64,000 nucleotides of DNA. Origin: Piper betle (Eukaryota > Streptophyta > Magnoliopsida > Piperales > Piperaceae). The position numbers and the translations under genes were made by a program. The stretch covers positions 122,495 to 186,494 of the forward strand of contig JAURVB010012671.1 in assembly GCA_033002965.1 (NCBI GenBank). Direction: 5' to 3'. The notes below the pieces were generated by a model that worked only from the letters and a program-made list of their open reading frames with translations, was not told the origin of the DNA and searched no databases. Shown piece by piece: positions 47,201 through 58,673 of the stretch (the first letter of the stretch is position 1; each line of letters starts with the position of its first letter).

Positions 47201-47793
47201 CTATCTTCTGGAAGTGGTCCATCTCATGTGCCAACTAACTTGCTAGTATCTCTATACTTCAAACTTCCTTATTGTTACCCCTCTTCTTTTTAACTCATTC
47301 TCATCATGTACACCATGTCCCATGGAAACAGGACTAATGTGGTGACATGCAAGACTGCGAACACCTAGTCAATCATCCAATTCACTTATGCGATGGACAG
47401 AACTAGTGGGTCTCTAAGCCCATCATGACAATCCTGTCAGATTCCTGCTGACATCTGCTGACATCTGAATCTGGTATAAGATGGGATCTTATACCCATTC
47501 TACCTCTGCTAACACTACAACATACCCTGCTCACATCTAACTAACCAAACAGTCTGATATCATGATAAAAATTCATAGAGATGACCTGTCAGCTTAACTA
47601 AGGTCAGTTCCACATATTTCTAATCTAGTTCTGAATACACTGTTATCCAAACAACTTATGAAGAAAAATCTGCATGTAAGGAAAATAAACAGAAACATAC
47701 CTGCCAGCTGGACTTGGAGCAGTCTTTGCACACACATCACCTATAAAAGTATCTTACATCTGAATCGGCTCAGAGTGGCTCTGATACCAATTC
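44223..47793 (-). other. Non-coding internal region of the LARD-like element
   Basis: It begins at the polypurine tract and ends at the PBS. Composition is even, with many CTCTGATA, CTACTG and similar short words and stop codons in all frames. It contains a 20-21-bp minisatellite at 46500-46712. No retroviral domain is recognisable; it could be either deeply decayed coding DNA or sequence that was never coding. Confidence 0.7.
46500..46712. repeat. Minisatellite, 20-21-bp unit
   Basis: About ten units of the form CGGTCGGCGGTTGTGCAACT, with G/A/T variation in the second half and slight length differences. Because the period is near 21, the minus strand reads as a seven-residue peptide repeat, but no start, splice or promoter context supports a protein. 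Confidence 0.85.
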
Positions 47794-50579
47794 TGTAACA
47801 CCCCAAATCCGGTTCACACTCATGAACCGAACCGGTATGTTACAGGCCCCGGTTAGGTCGGCTAACCCGAACCTAACTCATACGGATCCAATCTCGGCGT
47901 CTTAAGATGAAGATACAACTCTCAAGCATGGATGAATGCACAAACCTAACATGGTACTACATGAATGACATGCAAATCAAAGCACACACCAAGACAATCC
48001 CGATAAAAATTAATAAAAATTTTAAAATATAACGGACAGAGTTTCCCCTAAAAATGCAATTAGGGTCCACCCTGTCAAATATACATATGCATAAATATAT
48101 ATATATATATATATCCATATATCAAACAATTTCATTCATACAAAATACAAATCTAACATGCTGTAACTCATTTTGAAACTTGGGTCTCAACCCACTACGC
48201 TGCCATTGCGCAATCTATTCATGTTCACATCATCTCATCATCTCTTAGTACTTAATTATATCATATCATCATATCTTAAGCATTTAATCACATCATATAA
48301 TAATATCATAAACACAATGTAAACACTCAATTGACTGACATGTGTGCAAGCGACAACAATGCTCCTCCGTCCAAACTGGCTCCTCCAACTCGTAATTGTT
48401 ACCTACATATAGTATAAAAACACGTCAGTAACAAGTGTTACTGGTCCGGAAAATAAAATAACTATAACAAGCTGGCTATGAGAGCAAACTCTCATATGAA
48501 AGAAAACATCATATACTCCACGTGAACACTCTGAAGGGCACTACTGAGGAGCCACTGGGCTGCAGACCCGGTAGCATCCCGAACTTACTGATCTGCTGCT
48601 GCTGATGCCGCTCTCGACATTTTCTTACTTCATTTTTCTAGTCTCAAATCCTAAGCCCTCTCCTTACCTCCATATTTCTCCTGGCCTTGAGCACGAAGGC
48701 CGAGTACTCTCAGGCAGTCGCCTTTAGTACCCTTTGAACCACAAGTCCGGACATGCGCTGTACTAAACAGTACCCGTAAACCTCCACGTTCTCTGGGTGT
48801 GAGGAACTCAAACGCGGAGTTGTCAGGATCCCTCGGGAATGGAACAGTCCGTTGGCACTAATCCAGAGCCCGCTTTGACTGTCACGGCATCCGCTCATGG
48901 TACGTGCAGTCGGTTTCTCCATCTCTCGTCTCACTGAAAACGCGAAAACTACATATATATAGGGCTGGGTAGGGATTTATATAATAGGCCCGAAGGCAAC
49001 TTGTGGTGGATCTTGTTTTCGAAATCATCCTTGAGGGATCTCATCCTCGAGGGGTTATTAATCCGGAAAACTGTTCGGTTAAATGGCCCGAGTTAAGTGG
49101 GATCCAATAAAACGCCACTTAACCCGTCCTGCAGATAATAAAATAAACATACAATAGAAGAGCGTAAAACAGAGTCGAGTCCTAAACGGACCTGGTAGAA
49201 GCTCCAAGCGTGTCATCGCGCCTAGGCGGCGAGCTCCTACTTCGTACCTACACATCAAAACTAAATACTAACGCCCACTAACTAAATGATGCATCAAACT
49301 CAATGAACATCACACACAATTCAATCATCAACATCTAGCAACAGTTAAATAATCATAAATGTGAAATAAATTCTAAGTCATCCTATTCATACTAATTTTA
49401 TACTATTTTTCTAAGTTACGTCATACTCGATTAGCATGCTCAAACTCGATCCACCTCATTAGATCACTTACTATTCATTCGCAATTACTCAAATCATACA
49501 ATCATCCCTTCACTCATAATTAAGCATTACTCATAACAGTTAATCAAATCTAGCATACTGTGCTAACATTCATCAATTTTAAATCATCAAATTGGAGGTA
49601 ATTATACCTCACGTCGTTGACGATCCGCGACGGTTAGGGTTTCGTCGTGCGTCTCGGAGCTTGAATTCGACGCTCAACGGCGTCCGAAGTCGATCAGGTT
49701 CGACACATCCACGACGTCGACGTGGTCGGCCAAGGCGGTGGCTCGCCGGAAAATGGCTAAAACAGAGGCTGGCCGTGGTGGTGCGGAGATCTGGCCGGGA
49801 TGGGCGGCGCTGGCCTCCGTTCCGGTCGGTGAAGGTTGCTAGGGGGTTGAGGGTGTCGAGGCGGCCACCTGATCGTGGCGGCGACGGTCGCCGGTGGCGG
49901 AATCGGTGATGTGACCAAAATGCAGCTGCGGCGCTAGGCGCGGCGATTCTGGTCTTGGCGTCTTGGCGACCTGGCCTGGCGGCCGGCGACGCTTGGGGCT
50001 AGGCGGCGACGCCCGGTGGCAAGGCGACGACGGCGCCGGCGGTGGCGGCACCAACAGTTGGGGCGGCTAGGGTTTGGAAGGAGAAAGTGTCGGGGGTGGT
50101 GAAGAAATGGTTGGGTGTCAAACTTGTAAATAAGACTTGACTCGTCTCCTACTCGAGTTAAGTATAATAACTAAGTCGTATTAAATCCTAAAAGAATTCA
50201 TAAAAATCGGGAAAAATCCCGTAAAATCAAACAAACACTAAAACATCGTAATGATATGCTCTAGAACTATCAACCCATCCAAACTGCTCGTAACGCGTCC
50301 TAACGCGGTAAACGGCCTAAAACTAATTCTACGGTCCACTATGTCATAAAAATAATAATAAAAATAACTGGCATACTCTTATATATTCTGATAACTCATT
50401 CTGTTCTGCTATGTTCATGATGTTATCATCATATACTTGGGTACGCATGACCCTCATAGCTCATACACGCGACTGGCGTCGGCTCAATACACGTGTTCTG
50501 AATCTGACTTGACTCGAAAATAACGGTCAAACCGACCGGTTCTGAATATAAAACCCTGACTCGAATCGCGGGTTTTACA
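47794..50579 (-). repeat. 5' LTR (copy D), 2786 bp
   Basis: It starts on the minus strand with TGTAAAACCC at 50579 and ends GTGTTACA at 47794. Near its TATA-like segment (about 48962-48950, minus) follows a conserved leader with GTTTTCGCGTTTTCAGTGAG, shared with copies A, B and F, presumably the start of R. Confidence 0.87.
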
Positions 50580-51853
50580 ATAAGACTATATGTAGACCTG
50601 AGAAGGGGTTTATATAATAGGCCCAACAGGCAACTTGTGGTGGATTTTATTTTCGAAAATATACTCGATGGATCTCATCCTCGAGGCTTATTAATCAAGA
50701 AATAGGATCGGTTAAATGGCCCATGCAGAGTAGGATACGATAAAACTGCCACTCGACATGTCCTCTTTCCTATTCTAAACAAAACACAATAGAATGAGAC
50801 GATAAATAGAGAGCGAGTCTTAAACGGACCTGGTAGAAGCTCCAAGCGTCTCCACGTCCATAGGCGGCGAGCTCCTACTCTGTACTTACACATCAAATCT
50901 AGAAGCTAACACCTGCTAACTAAATGATGCATCAACTCAACATGAACATCACACATATAATGCAATTATTATCTAACAGTCAAACAAACATCAGTATAGA
51001 AATAACTCTAACTCGTCCTATTCATACTTATTTTATTATATTTTTCTAAGTTACGTTGTAGTCAGTTAGCAATTTTAGATTTACTTTACTTAATTAGATG
51101 ACTAATAATCATTCACTATTAATTAAATCGTGTAAATCATCACTTCAACTATAATCAAGCATTCATCACAACAATTAATCAACCTAACATTCTGTGCTAA
51201 TAAATATCAATTTTAAATAATTAAATCGAGACAAAATTCTATACCTAATCGTCAGTCACACGACGATGGCGACAAGGTATTGGCCAACTTGAGTGAGGTT
51301 TGTGGGGAAGAAGGAAGGAAGAAAAGAAGAAGAAAGTTGAGTGAGAAAGATGATGGTGGTTGAATGATAGAAGTGTAAAATATATAGATGTCAAGGTAAG
51401 AAAAATGAATGGTCAGGTGAGGAAAGCAGAATGGTCAAGTGAGAAAAATGAATGGTCAGTGAGAAAAACGAATAGTCAGTTAGAAAAATGAATGGTTATC
51501 TCGTAATTAAAACTTGACTCGACTTCGACTCAAGTTCAAAATAATACTAACTCATAATAAAAAATCCCATAAAATATAATACACATCAATGACATACTCT
51601 ATAACTAATAACCCACCCAAATTACCTGTAACGTATCCTAATACGTTATTCGGCCTAAAAATAATTCTACGATTTAATTAAAATAAATTAAGAAAAATCT
51701 AGAGTACTCTAATATATTCTAATAACCCATTCTGCTATTATCTTACTGTCGTTATCATCATATTCTTGGACACACATGACTCCCATAGTTCATAACACAA
51801 GACTAGCCTCGACTCGGTAAGCATGTTCTGAAATTGATCAAACTGAAAATAAC
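50580..51853 (-). mobile_element. Truncated LTR (copy E), left piece
   Basis: A minus-orientation LTR of the subfamily of copy A: it lacks the GC-rich block and carries five AATGGTCAGTGAG-type repeats (51405-51500). It is truncated at 50580 against copy D and interrupted at 51853 by solo LTR F; its last segment resumes at 54708. Confidence 0.75.
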
Positions 51854-54707
51854 TGTAAAACCCGTGACTCGAGTCAGGGTTTTACGTTACCGAACCAGTC
51901 GGTTCGACCGTTGGTTCGAGTCGAGTCAGTTTCATGAATCGCGTGCTGAGTCGAGACCAGCCGTGAGTTATGAGCGATGAGAGTCAGGTGTACCTGAATA
52001 TATGATGATAACGTCGAGAAGATGGTGAGATGCGAGTTATCTGAATATATGAAAGTATGCAGTATTTTTTCTTTTTATATGTTTGATCGTAGAAATAGTT
52101 TTAGGCCGAATAACGCATTAGGATGCGTTTGATTATATTCGGGTGGGTTATTAGTTATAGAGCATGCCATTTGGATGTTGTTGTGTTTGTTTTATTTTAT
52201 GTGATTTTTCCATATTTTTCTAGATTTTTTTAGAATTTATTACGAACTAGTTATTATTTTGACTCGAGTCGGAATCGAGTCAATACTTATTTACGAGTTT
52301 GCCACTGCATGTATTTCTTCTCCACTCCCGACCTTTTCTCCCCCACGCCAAACCCTAGCCGCCGCCGCCTGTTCGCGCGCCGCCGCCGCCACGGCCGACG
52401 CCGCCTGGCCGCCGATCGACGCCGCCCTGCCCCGCCGTGTCGTCGCCGTGCCGCCCCGACCAATCCCGGCCACCGTCGCGCCGCCACGACGCCGGAATCG
52501 CCCCGCGAGCCGCGACGCGCCGCCCACTGATTCCGCCGCCGTCCGGGCCGCGCCGCCGCCGCTGTGACCCCGACGACCACCCCCTCGCCGTCGCCGACGT
52601 TTCCCCATCGTCCCGACCACCGTCGAGGCCGGCCGGAGCCTCGATCGGAGAACGCCGCCACCGCCACCCATTTTCGACGCCGCCGTCGACGGCCATCGCC
52701 GCCTCGGCTACCCTGTTTGACACCACCATTGGACCGAGCTCGTCGAGCTGGTGCCGATAGACCCCCTGATTGCCCCGTCCCAAATCATCGCCGGAAAACC
52801 GTCGGAATCCGCCGGAAAACCGCCGACACTCGCCGGAAAACCGCCGGAACCGCCGAAGGTGGATTTGTGGGAAATTCGCCGGATCATCCGCCGAACGCAC
52901 CCGGTCCAATCTGATCGGACTTCGGACGCCGCTAGGTGCCGAGTTCGAGTTTCGAGCCACGAAACGGAAACCCTAGCCGTCGCCGATTTTCGACGACGCG
53001 AGGTATAATTTATTTTAATTTAATTATTTGAAAGTTTTGATTATTAGAATTGCATGCTAGGATTGGTGAATTGTGTGTTATAATAATATATATAAATGTA
53101 GATTTGATTAAGGATAAAAATATGAAATTTGTTTGATTGTGTGGTGTTAAAAATAGAAGTTATGAAACTAATTAGGGTTATTAAGTAATAATCATGATCT
53201 AATCAAACTAGCTTAAGTAGACTCACTAGAATTGATATAGGTTGATGTGTGTTGATTGACGTGTGATTGTGTTGATTGTGTGTGTATGCTATAGGATATG
53301 TGATTCATCATGCGGGCGTTAGTTTTTAGCTTGATTGTGTAGGTACGGTGTAGGAGCTCGCCGCCTAGGCGCGTGGACCCGTTTGGAGCTTCTACCAGGT
53401 CCGTTTAGGACTCGTTCTCTGATTTACGCTACTCTCTTGTGTATTTGATTTATTATGTGCAGGACGAGTTAAGTGGCGTTTTATCGGATCCCACTTAACT
53501 CGGGCCATTTAGCCAACAGTTCTTTTCCGGATTAATAACCCTCGAGGATGAGATCCCTCGAGTTTGTTTTCGAACTTCAGATCCAGCTCATGTTGCCTTC
53601 GGGCCTATTGTATAAATCCCAACCCAGACCTATATATATGTATAGTTTTCGCGTTTTCAGTGAGAGACTGAATGAGGGAAATCCGACTACCGTGCTACGC
53701 GAGCGGGCACGTGTGGGTCGATAGTGGGCTCTGGAATGGTGTACAAGCCGTTTCATTCCCGAGGGATCCTGACAACTCCACCTTTGAGTTCCTCAAACCC
53801 GGAGAAGTGTGGAGGTTCACGGGTACTGCATTGCAGCGCATGTCTAGACTTGTGGTTTCAAAGGGTACTGAAGGCGACTGCCCGAGAGTACTCGGCCTTC
53901 GTGCTCAAGGCCAGGAGTAATATGGAAGGTGCAGAGGGCGGAAAGGAATGAGATTTGACGCGAGAAGCAATAGAGAAATGGCCGAGGCATGAGAATGTGA
54001 AAGATAGGGGGACGCTGTCGACCCGATGGCGACGGCTCCCGTATGTGCCCTGATGAGAGTTCTTGAGGAAGTATATGGTTTTGATTCAACAGGAGAGTTT
54101 GCTCTCCTGTGCCAGATTGATATTAGTTATTTTTCGGGCCGGTAACACTCGTTACTGACGGTTTTTCTATATATATGTAGGTGAGGAATGCGAGCGATGA
54201 AAGCTGTCGGGACTGCGGAGGAGCAGCACGGAACCGCGCACACATGTACCTGCCGCGTGTAATGTATAATAATGATGTGTTAATGCTACGTGAATGATAA
54301 TTTGGATGTGTTTGTTTAGATAAATTGCTTGATATGAAATGAATGGATAAATGTGAATGAGTAGTGAGTTTGGAGTTCAGACTCGGCTCAGGTAAAAACG
54401 AATGAGATAATGGTTGAATGTCATGGTAGATTAGTATGTGTTACCGTATTTTTATAAAATAGTATATATTTTCTTTTGGTTTCTCATTTATTATTTTGTC
54501 TTGTCTTTGCTTGTACATCATAGCATGCATGTAGGACTACGTTAGAACCCACGCATCCCATCTATGCATTTCATGTTTGCATCTCCATCTTGAGACACCG
54601 AGGGTAGATCCGGGTCGGCTTAACCGAACCCAGTAGATTAGCGAACGGTTCGGTCGCCGGTGACATTTCCGGGTCGGTTCACGGGTGAGCCGAAACGGGG
54701 TGTTACA
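51854..54707 (+). mobile_element. Solo LTR (copy F), 2854 bp, nested in copy E
   Basis: It starts TGTAAAACCC and ends GGGTGTTACA, in plus orientation. In order it holds the terminal dyad, the GACTCGAGTC module (52259-52282), a GC-rich block (52350-53005) beginning with AAACCCTAGCC and ending GCGAGGTATAATT, an AT-rich segment, GTAGGAGCTCGCCGCCTAGG (53351-53370), a TATA-like TATATATATG (about 53622-53631) and a conserved leader. No internal region or partner is present. Copy E continues on both sides, but a clean 5-bp target duplication is not visible. Confidence 0.82.
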
Positions 54708-55253
54708 ACAGTCGAACCGACTGGTTCTGACTATAAAACACTGACTCAAATCACGTGTTTTGTAGGGGGAGCAGAGGAAAAACAGAGTCAAGGAGAAGAT
54801 GAATAGGATCGAGGCAATTTTATAATAAAAACTTGACTCCCTATCGACTCTAGTCAATATTACGAAATAAATTCTACAAAAATATAAAATAAATATGAAA
54901 AAATGCAAAAATAAAATATGCTTAATAAAATAAAATAACATGTTCTAGACCTATTAACCCACCCAAAAATTAAATAACATGTCCTAACTTGGTAAATAGC
55001 CTAAAACTAATTATACAATTCACTATGTATATAAAAAATATAAGCTGTCATACTCTCGTATATTCTGATAACTCGTCATACTATTGTCTTACTGACATTA
55101 TCATTGTATACTTGGGTACGCTTGAGCCTCATGGCTCATACACACGACCGGCTTCAGTGCAGTACGCGTGTTCCGAAATTAACTTGAATGAAAATAACAG
55201 TTGAATCGACCTATTCTAAATATAAAACCCTGATTTTGATCACGAGTTTTACA
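54708..55253 (-). mobile_element. End of copy E and a further LTR fragment (copy I)
   Basis: 54708-54765 completes copy E (GTCGAACCGACTGGTTC, then the dyad with GTGTTTTGTA). From about 54770 a second minus-orientation fragment repeats the first 480 bp of the LTR from the GACTC module (54833-54850) to GAGTTTTACA at 55253. Confidence 0.65.
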
Positions 55254-56430
55254 CCCCTTAGGTAAGGGCTGCTTGTATCTAGCTACTATCAAAGATGATG
55301 CATGTCATCACTTGTGTATTTCACGATGAGAGACCCTCGGGGTACCAACTCTCTCTGAAGTTGAGTGCTAGCTCCAAACTTTATGTGAAGAAAATATAAT
55401 TATGAAACCATGCTAAATCACGAGCTAAATCTCCTAGATAAATTAGACTAAAACACCATACTAATTTTACCGGTGCTATAAGCTAGCTACCCAAAGTCAT
55501 TAAATTAGGTAATTCATAGATTTCAGGTACTTAAATATAGTTTTCATGATGATGACTAATTATATTCAATGAATAATAAGCAAGCAAGTAAAATATTCAG
55601 TTAAGTTATGTTAAGTTTCAGTTTCTATTTTCATATTTATGGTCATGTTTGTATGTTAGTGCTTTTTAGTATGTCAGTGCAAAATGACTTATCACATTTT
55701 GGCTCTCACCTTTGCGGGTGCAAGTTAGGAAGAGCGTTAGTGTTAGAGCTGGAATGGAGACTATCCTTATCGTAGGAGTCCATACTTTATTTTTTTGTTT
55801 TGATTTAATAAATTAGAAACATTGTTGAATATATAAACTCAAGTCACTTGTATAGCTTATGATTTGATTTATATACTTATATTTTTTAGTTTAATTCTGC
55901 TTTGCTTTTATAGTTAATGCTTTATATATTATGGATAGGCATGTCACTTAAGCAACCTCTTGGTCTCCATCAGATCCTGAAGTATGCTTTTTGGGGTTAT
56001 TACATTAACTTTAGAGAAAACCTAAAAATTTTTTTGCAGTTATCCCCAAAGTGCCAAAGTTAAGATTGTGGGAATGTATATGTTAAGGTATGGTCCGTAT
56101 GGACAGTTTTTGCATTATAAATGTGACACTTGCACATTAATAATACGTAACTGTTGGCATTTATGGTTCGCCTATATAAAATAAGGACTTTTATATTATT
56201 TTAATTTCTTTAGGGACTCAAGATCCTTTCCCTTCAAAATAAAAAATAAAAAATTTTGAAGTTTTGAGGAATAAAATAATGCTATTTATAATATCGGTTG
56301 GCGGGCTTTCAAAATAATATTGGATGACTCTCATGTTCCTAAGTCTCAATAATATCTTTCATTTCTCTCATTTTGTTATTGCCGAGTTAACTATTTAATG
56401 TTGAGTTTATCTCACATCGGTCATAAATAA
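55254..56430. other. Gene-free AT-rich stretch
   Basis: No gene is recognisable. It is AT-rich with no clear repeat structure. Confidence 0.45.
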
Positions 56431-56431
56431 T

Positions 56432-57320
56432 ATTTGTAAAGACCCGGAAAAAAAATTTTCATTAGCTGGTTAAGTATGAATTACCCGGTTAAATTAAAAA
56501 GTAATTTCTAATCGGACGATTCTAGTTGAATCAGTCGAGTCGAACACATTAATTATCCATTTAACCATTTAAGTGAACCATACCATTTAAGAGGTTGAGT
56601 GAAAAGGTTAAGTGAACCGTGTTAATTACCCAATTACCCGGTTAAAGGAATTATGGTGAAAGGGTGCTTCCACAAACCCTAGCCGTCATTTATTCTTTAT
56701 AAAAGGAGAAGGGGTCGTTGAACCTAGGAAATACCAATGGATGATGGGGTGTGAGAATTTAATGAAGGGGTCGTTGAACCTAGGAAATACCAATGGATGA
56801 TGGGGTATGAGAATTTAATGGAGGGAATGGTTGAAGTGTATATATATGCAGGAGGAGGGAGTATTTCATCCCTCATCTCCGTCCCAGGCGACCTCCCCAT
56901 TACTGTGTGAGTATTTCATCCCTCATCTCCGTCCCAGGAGACCTCCCCATTACTGTATTAGGGTTCACGGGCTCACAGTCAGACGTAATCACAAATCAGG
57001 TACGTATAATAGGTAGAACATCATATTTTCCTTGTTGGTAGCCTAGGTCGGCCTGAGCCCAGATTCGACTACCATGCACCGAGTGCAACCGGGGTCAATG
57101 AATTGACTCAGTCCGATACTGGGTCGTGTTATGTGCGTGAATTTTGTAATGCATCGACATTGTTTTGGAGTAGTGATAGCCACCCCATAAAAAGGCTACG
57201 GCCGGGGTGAGTGAGGCACAACGATTCCTCCATCGCACTTGAGTGCAGTGATAGCCGCCCCATAAAAAGGCTACGGCCGGGGTGTGTGAGGCACTGGCAC
57301 TGGAATGCAGTGATAGCATA
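56432..57320. repeat. Repeat-rich block with three separate tandem duplications
   Basis: Period 56 at 56709-56820 (units start AAGGGGTCGTTGAACC), period 50 at 56859-56958 (units start GAGTATTTCATCCC), and period about 75 then 62 at 57172-57320 (units start AGTGATAGCC, with a partial third copy). The block follows a TGTAAAGACCCGG that could be an LTR edge, but no matching end was found. Confidence 0.75.
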
Positions 57321-58631
57321 TTGGTGACTTATATATATGCTAATAAAAAGCCTTATTCAAATTAAGAAAACCCATTAAGAAAAACACGTGATTTAATTTT
57401 ATTTAATCTAATGGGTTTAATTACATAAGTCCTGTAACAATCATTTAAATGGCCGAGAGGGTTTTTTTTAATTATTTCATGTGTTTTCATCGTCTAAGTC
57501 CCCATCCACAAGTAACATTTTCCCTCTATAATCCCATTCACGTTTTCTGCCCGTGGCCATCAGGCATTTATGGTTAGAATCCTACATATAAATTTGGTTT
57601 TTATTATAAAATGGCGATAGACGGTCTTTCGGTCTTTTCCCATAAATTTAACCAGTTACTTCAATGTCTTTGAAGTTTATCAAAATTTTGCCTTTTTTAT
57701 TTGGGCACAGCTGGTTGAATAAGAAGTTGATCATGGCGAGCCAATTTTACTCCTTTTTTGTTGTTATATTATTTTACCCTTTTTTGTTGTCATTTTCCTA
57801 TCTTGATTCTAGTTTTAAGTGTTATAAAAAGGTTTTATAATAGGTGTCGCATGTTTTTTTTAATTTAAAAGCTAACTTGAGATAAACAATGTATAGAGAT
57901 TTTGTTAAAAGCTTCTATAAAATAATTCATTGAAAAAAAGGCCCCCAAAATAATATCCGTATCTTTGTTAAATTTTTTATTTCTTATTCACAATGATGAT
58001 TGTCCTAACTAGTAACTTTCAAGCGTTGGGGAAAAAACTTTCATTTAACATCATTAGCAATCTTCAAAAGCTACTACCAAAATAAATAGTATAGCTAAAT
58101 AATACATTTGAAGAACTTTTGACTAAAATAATAGCATTTATCCTCCACATTATCCTTGCAGCCCATAAAGAACTAGAAAATTAAGCTTATTAAGTAGGGC
58201 AGTTATATAATTAAAATACATTAAATATCAATAACTTTTTACATAAAATAAATCAATTATATATTTTATTTTTTGTAAAATTAACTATTTTAAATTTTAT
58301 ATTTTTTCATGCCAACCAATTCTAAACTAATTAGTTGAACAAAAATACATCTAAATATATATATTAATTGTTATGAGTTATGATCTTCTTATTAATAACT
58401 TTGTTTTCCCATTATTAAATAATAATCAGCTTAAAGCCCCTATCAATATCAATTAGCAGATATACAGGAATAGCTCTCCTTACTAAAATAATTACACTTA
58501 TCCTCCAAATTATCCTTGCAGCCGTCTTGGAATCTGGATTACGGGATTAGGCTTGTAAGGTCAAGGCCCAAGGGTTTGCGCTCGAGCCCCGTCTCCCACA
58601 TCTACCAATTGAGCAAACACCAGTTGTTGGG
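57321..58631. other. AT-rich upstream region of the B-box gene with a 42-bp direct repeat
   Basis: No gene. The phrase ACTAAAATAAT...CACTTATCCTCC...TTATCCTTGCAGCC occurs at 58122-58163 and 58482-58523, 360 bp apart. The second copy lies 150 bp before the start codon of the B-box gene and so sits in its promoter or leader. Confidence 0.6.
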
Positions 58632-58673
58632 TTGAGCTACGGAGGAGGGGAGGAAAGAAGGAGAAGAGGAGAG

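Larger units (their letters stand above)
41230..50579 (-). mobile_element. Complete non-autonomous LTR retrotransposon (LARD-like), 9.35 kb
   Basis: Read on the minus strand: 5' LTR 50579-47794, PBS TGGTATCAGAGCC (47789-47777, complementary to initiator tRNA-Met) after a 4-base gap, internal region 47793-44223, polypurine tract AAGGAGGGAAGAT (44235-44223) directly against the 3' LTR 44222-41230. LTRs begin TGTAAAACCC and end GTGTTACA. The 3.57-kb internal region has no open frame above about 90 codons and no recognisable gag, protease, RT or integrase, so the element must borrow proteins. Long LTRs plus a non-coding interior fit the LARD category. No clear target duplication: the flanks are GTTAT and ATAAG. 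Confidence 0.87.

Noticed and set aside
52287..52960. Several open frames of 100-200 codons
   Set aside because: The same GC-rich LTR block in copy F; arginine/proline/alanine-rich composition, no domain, not conserved between copies.
58530..58615. tRNA- or SINE-like sequence (minus strand GCTCAATTGGTAGA, then GGGGCTCGAGC)
   Set aside because: The spacing of the A-box-like and B-box-like motifs is too short, and no cloverleaf can be drawn. At best a remnant of a tRNA-derived repeat.
58632..58673. Earlier TTG start for the B-box protein
   Set aside because: Plant nuclear genes normally start at ATG; the ATG at 58674 places the first B-box cysteine at residue 7, as in the family.
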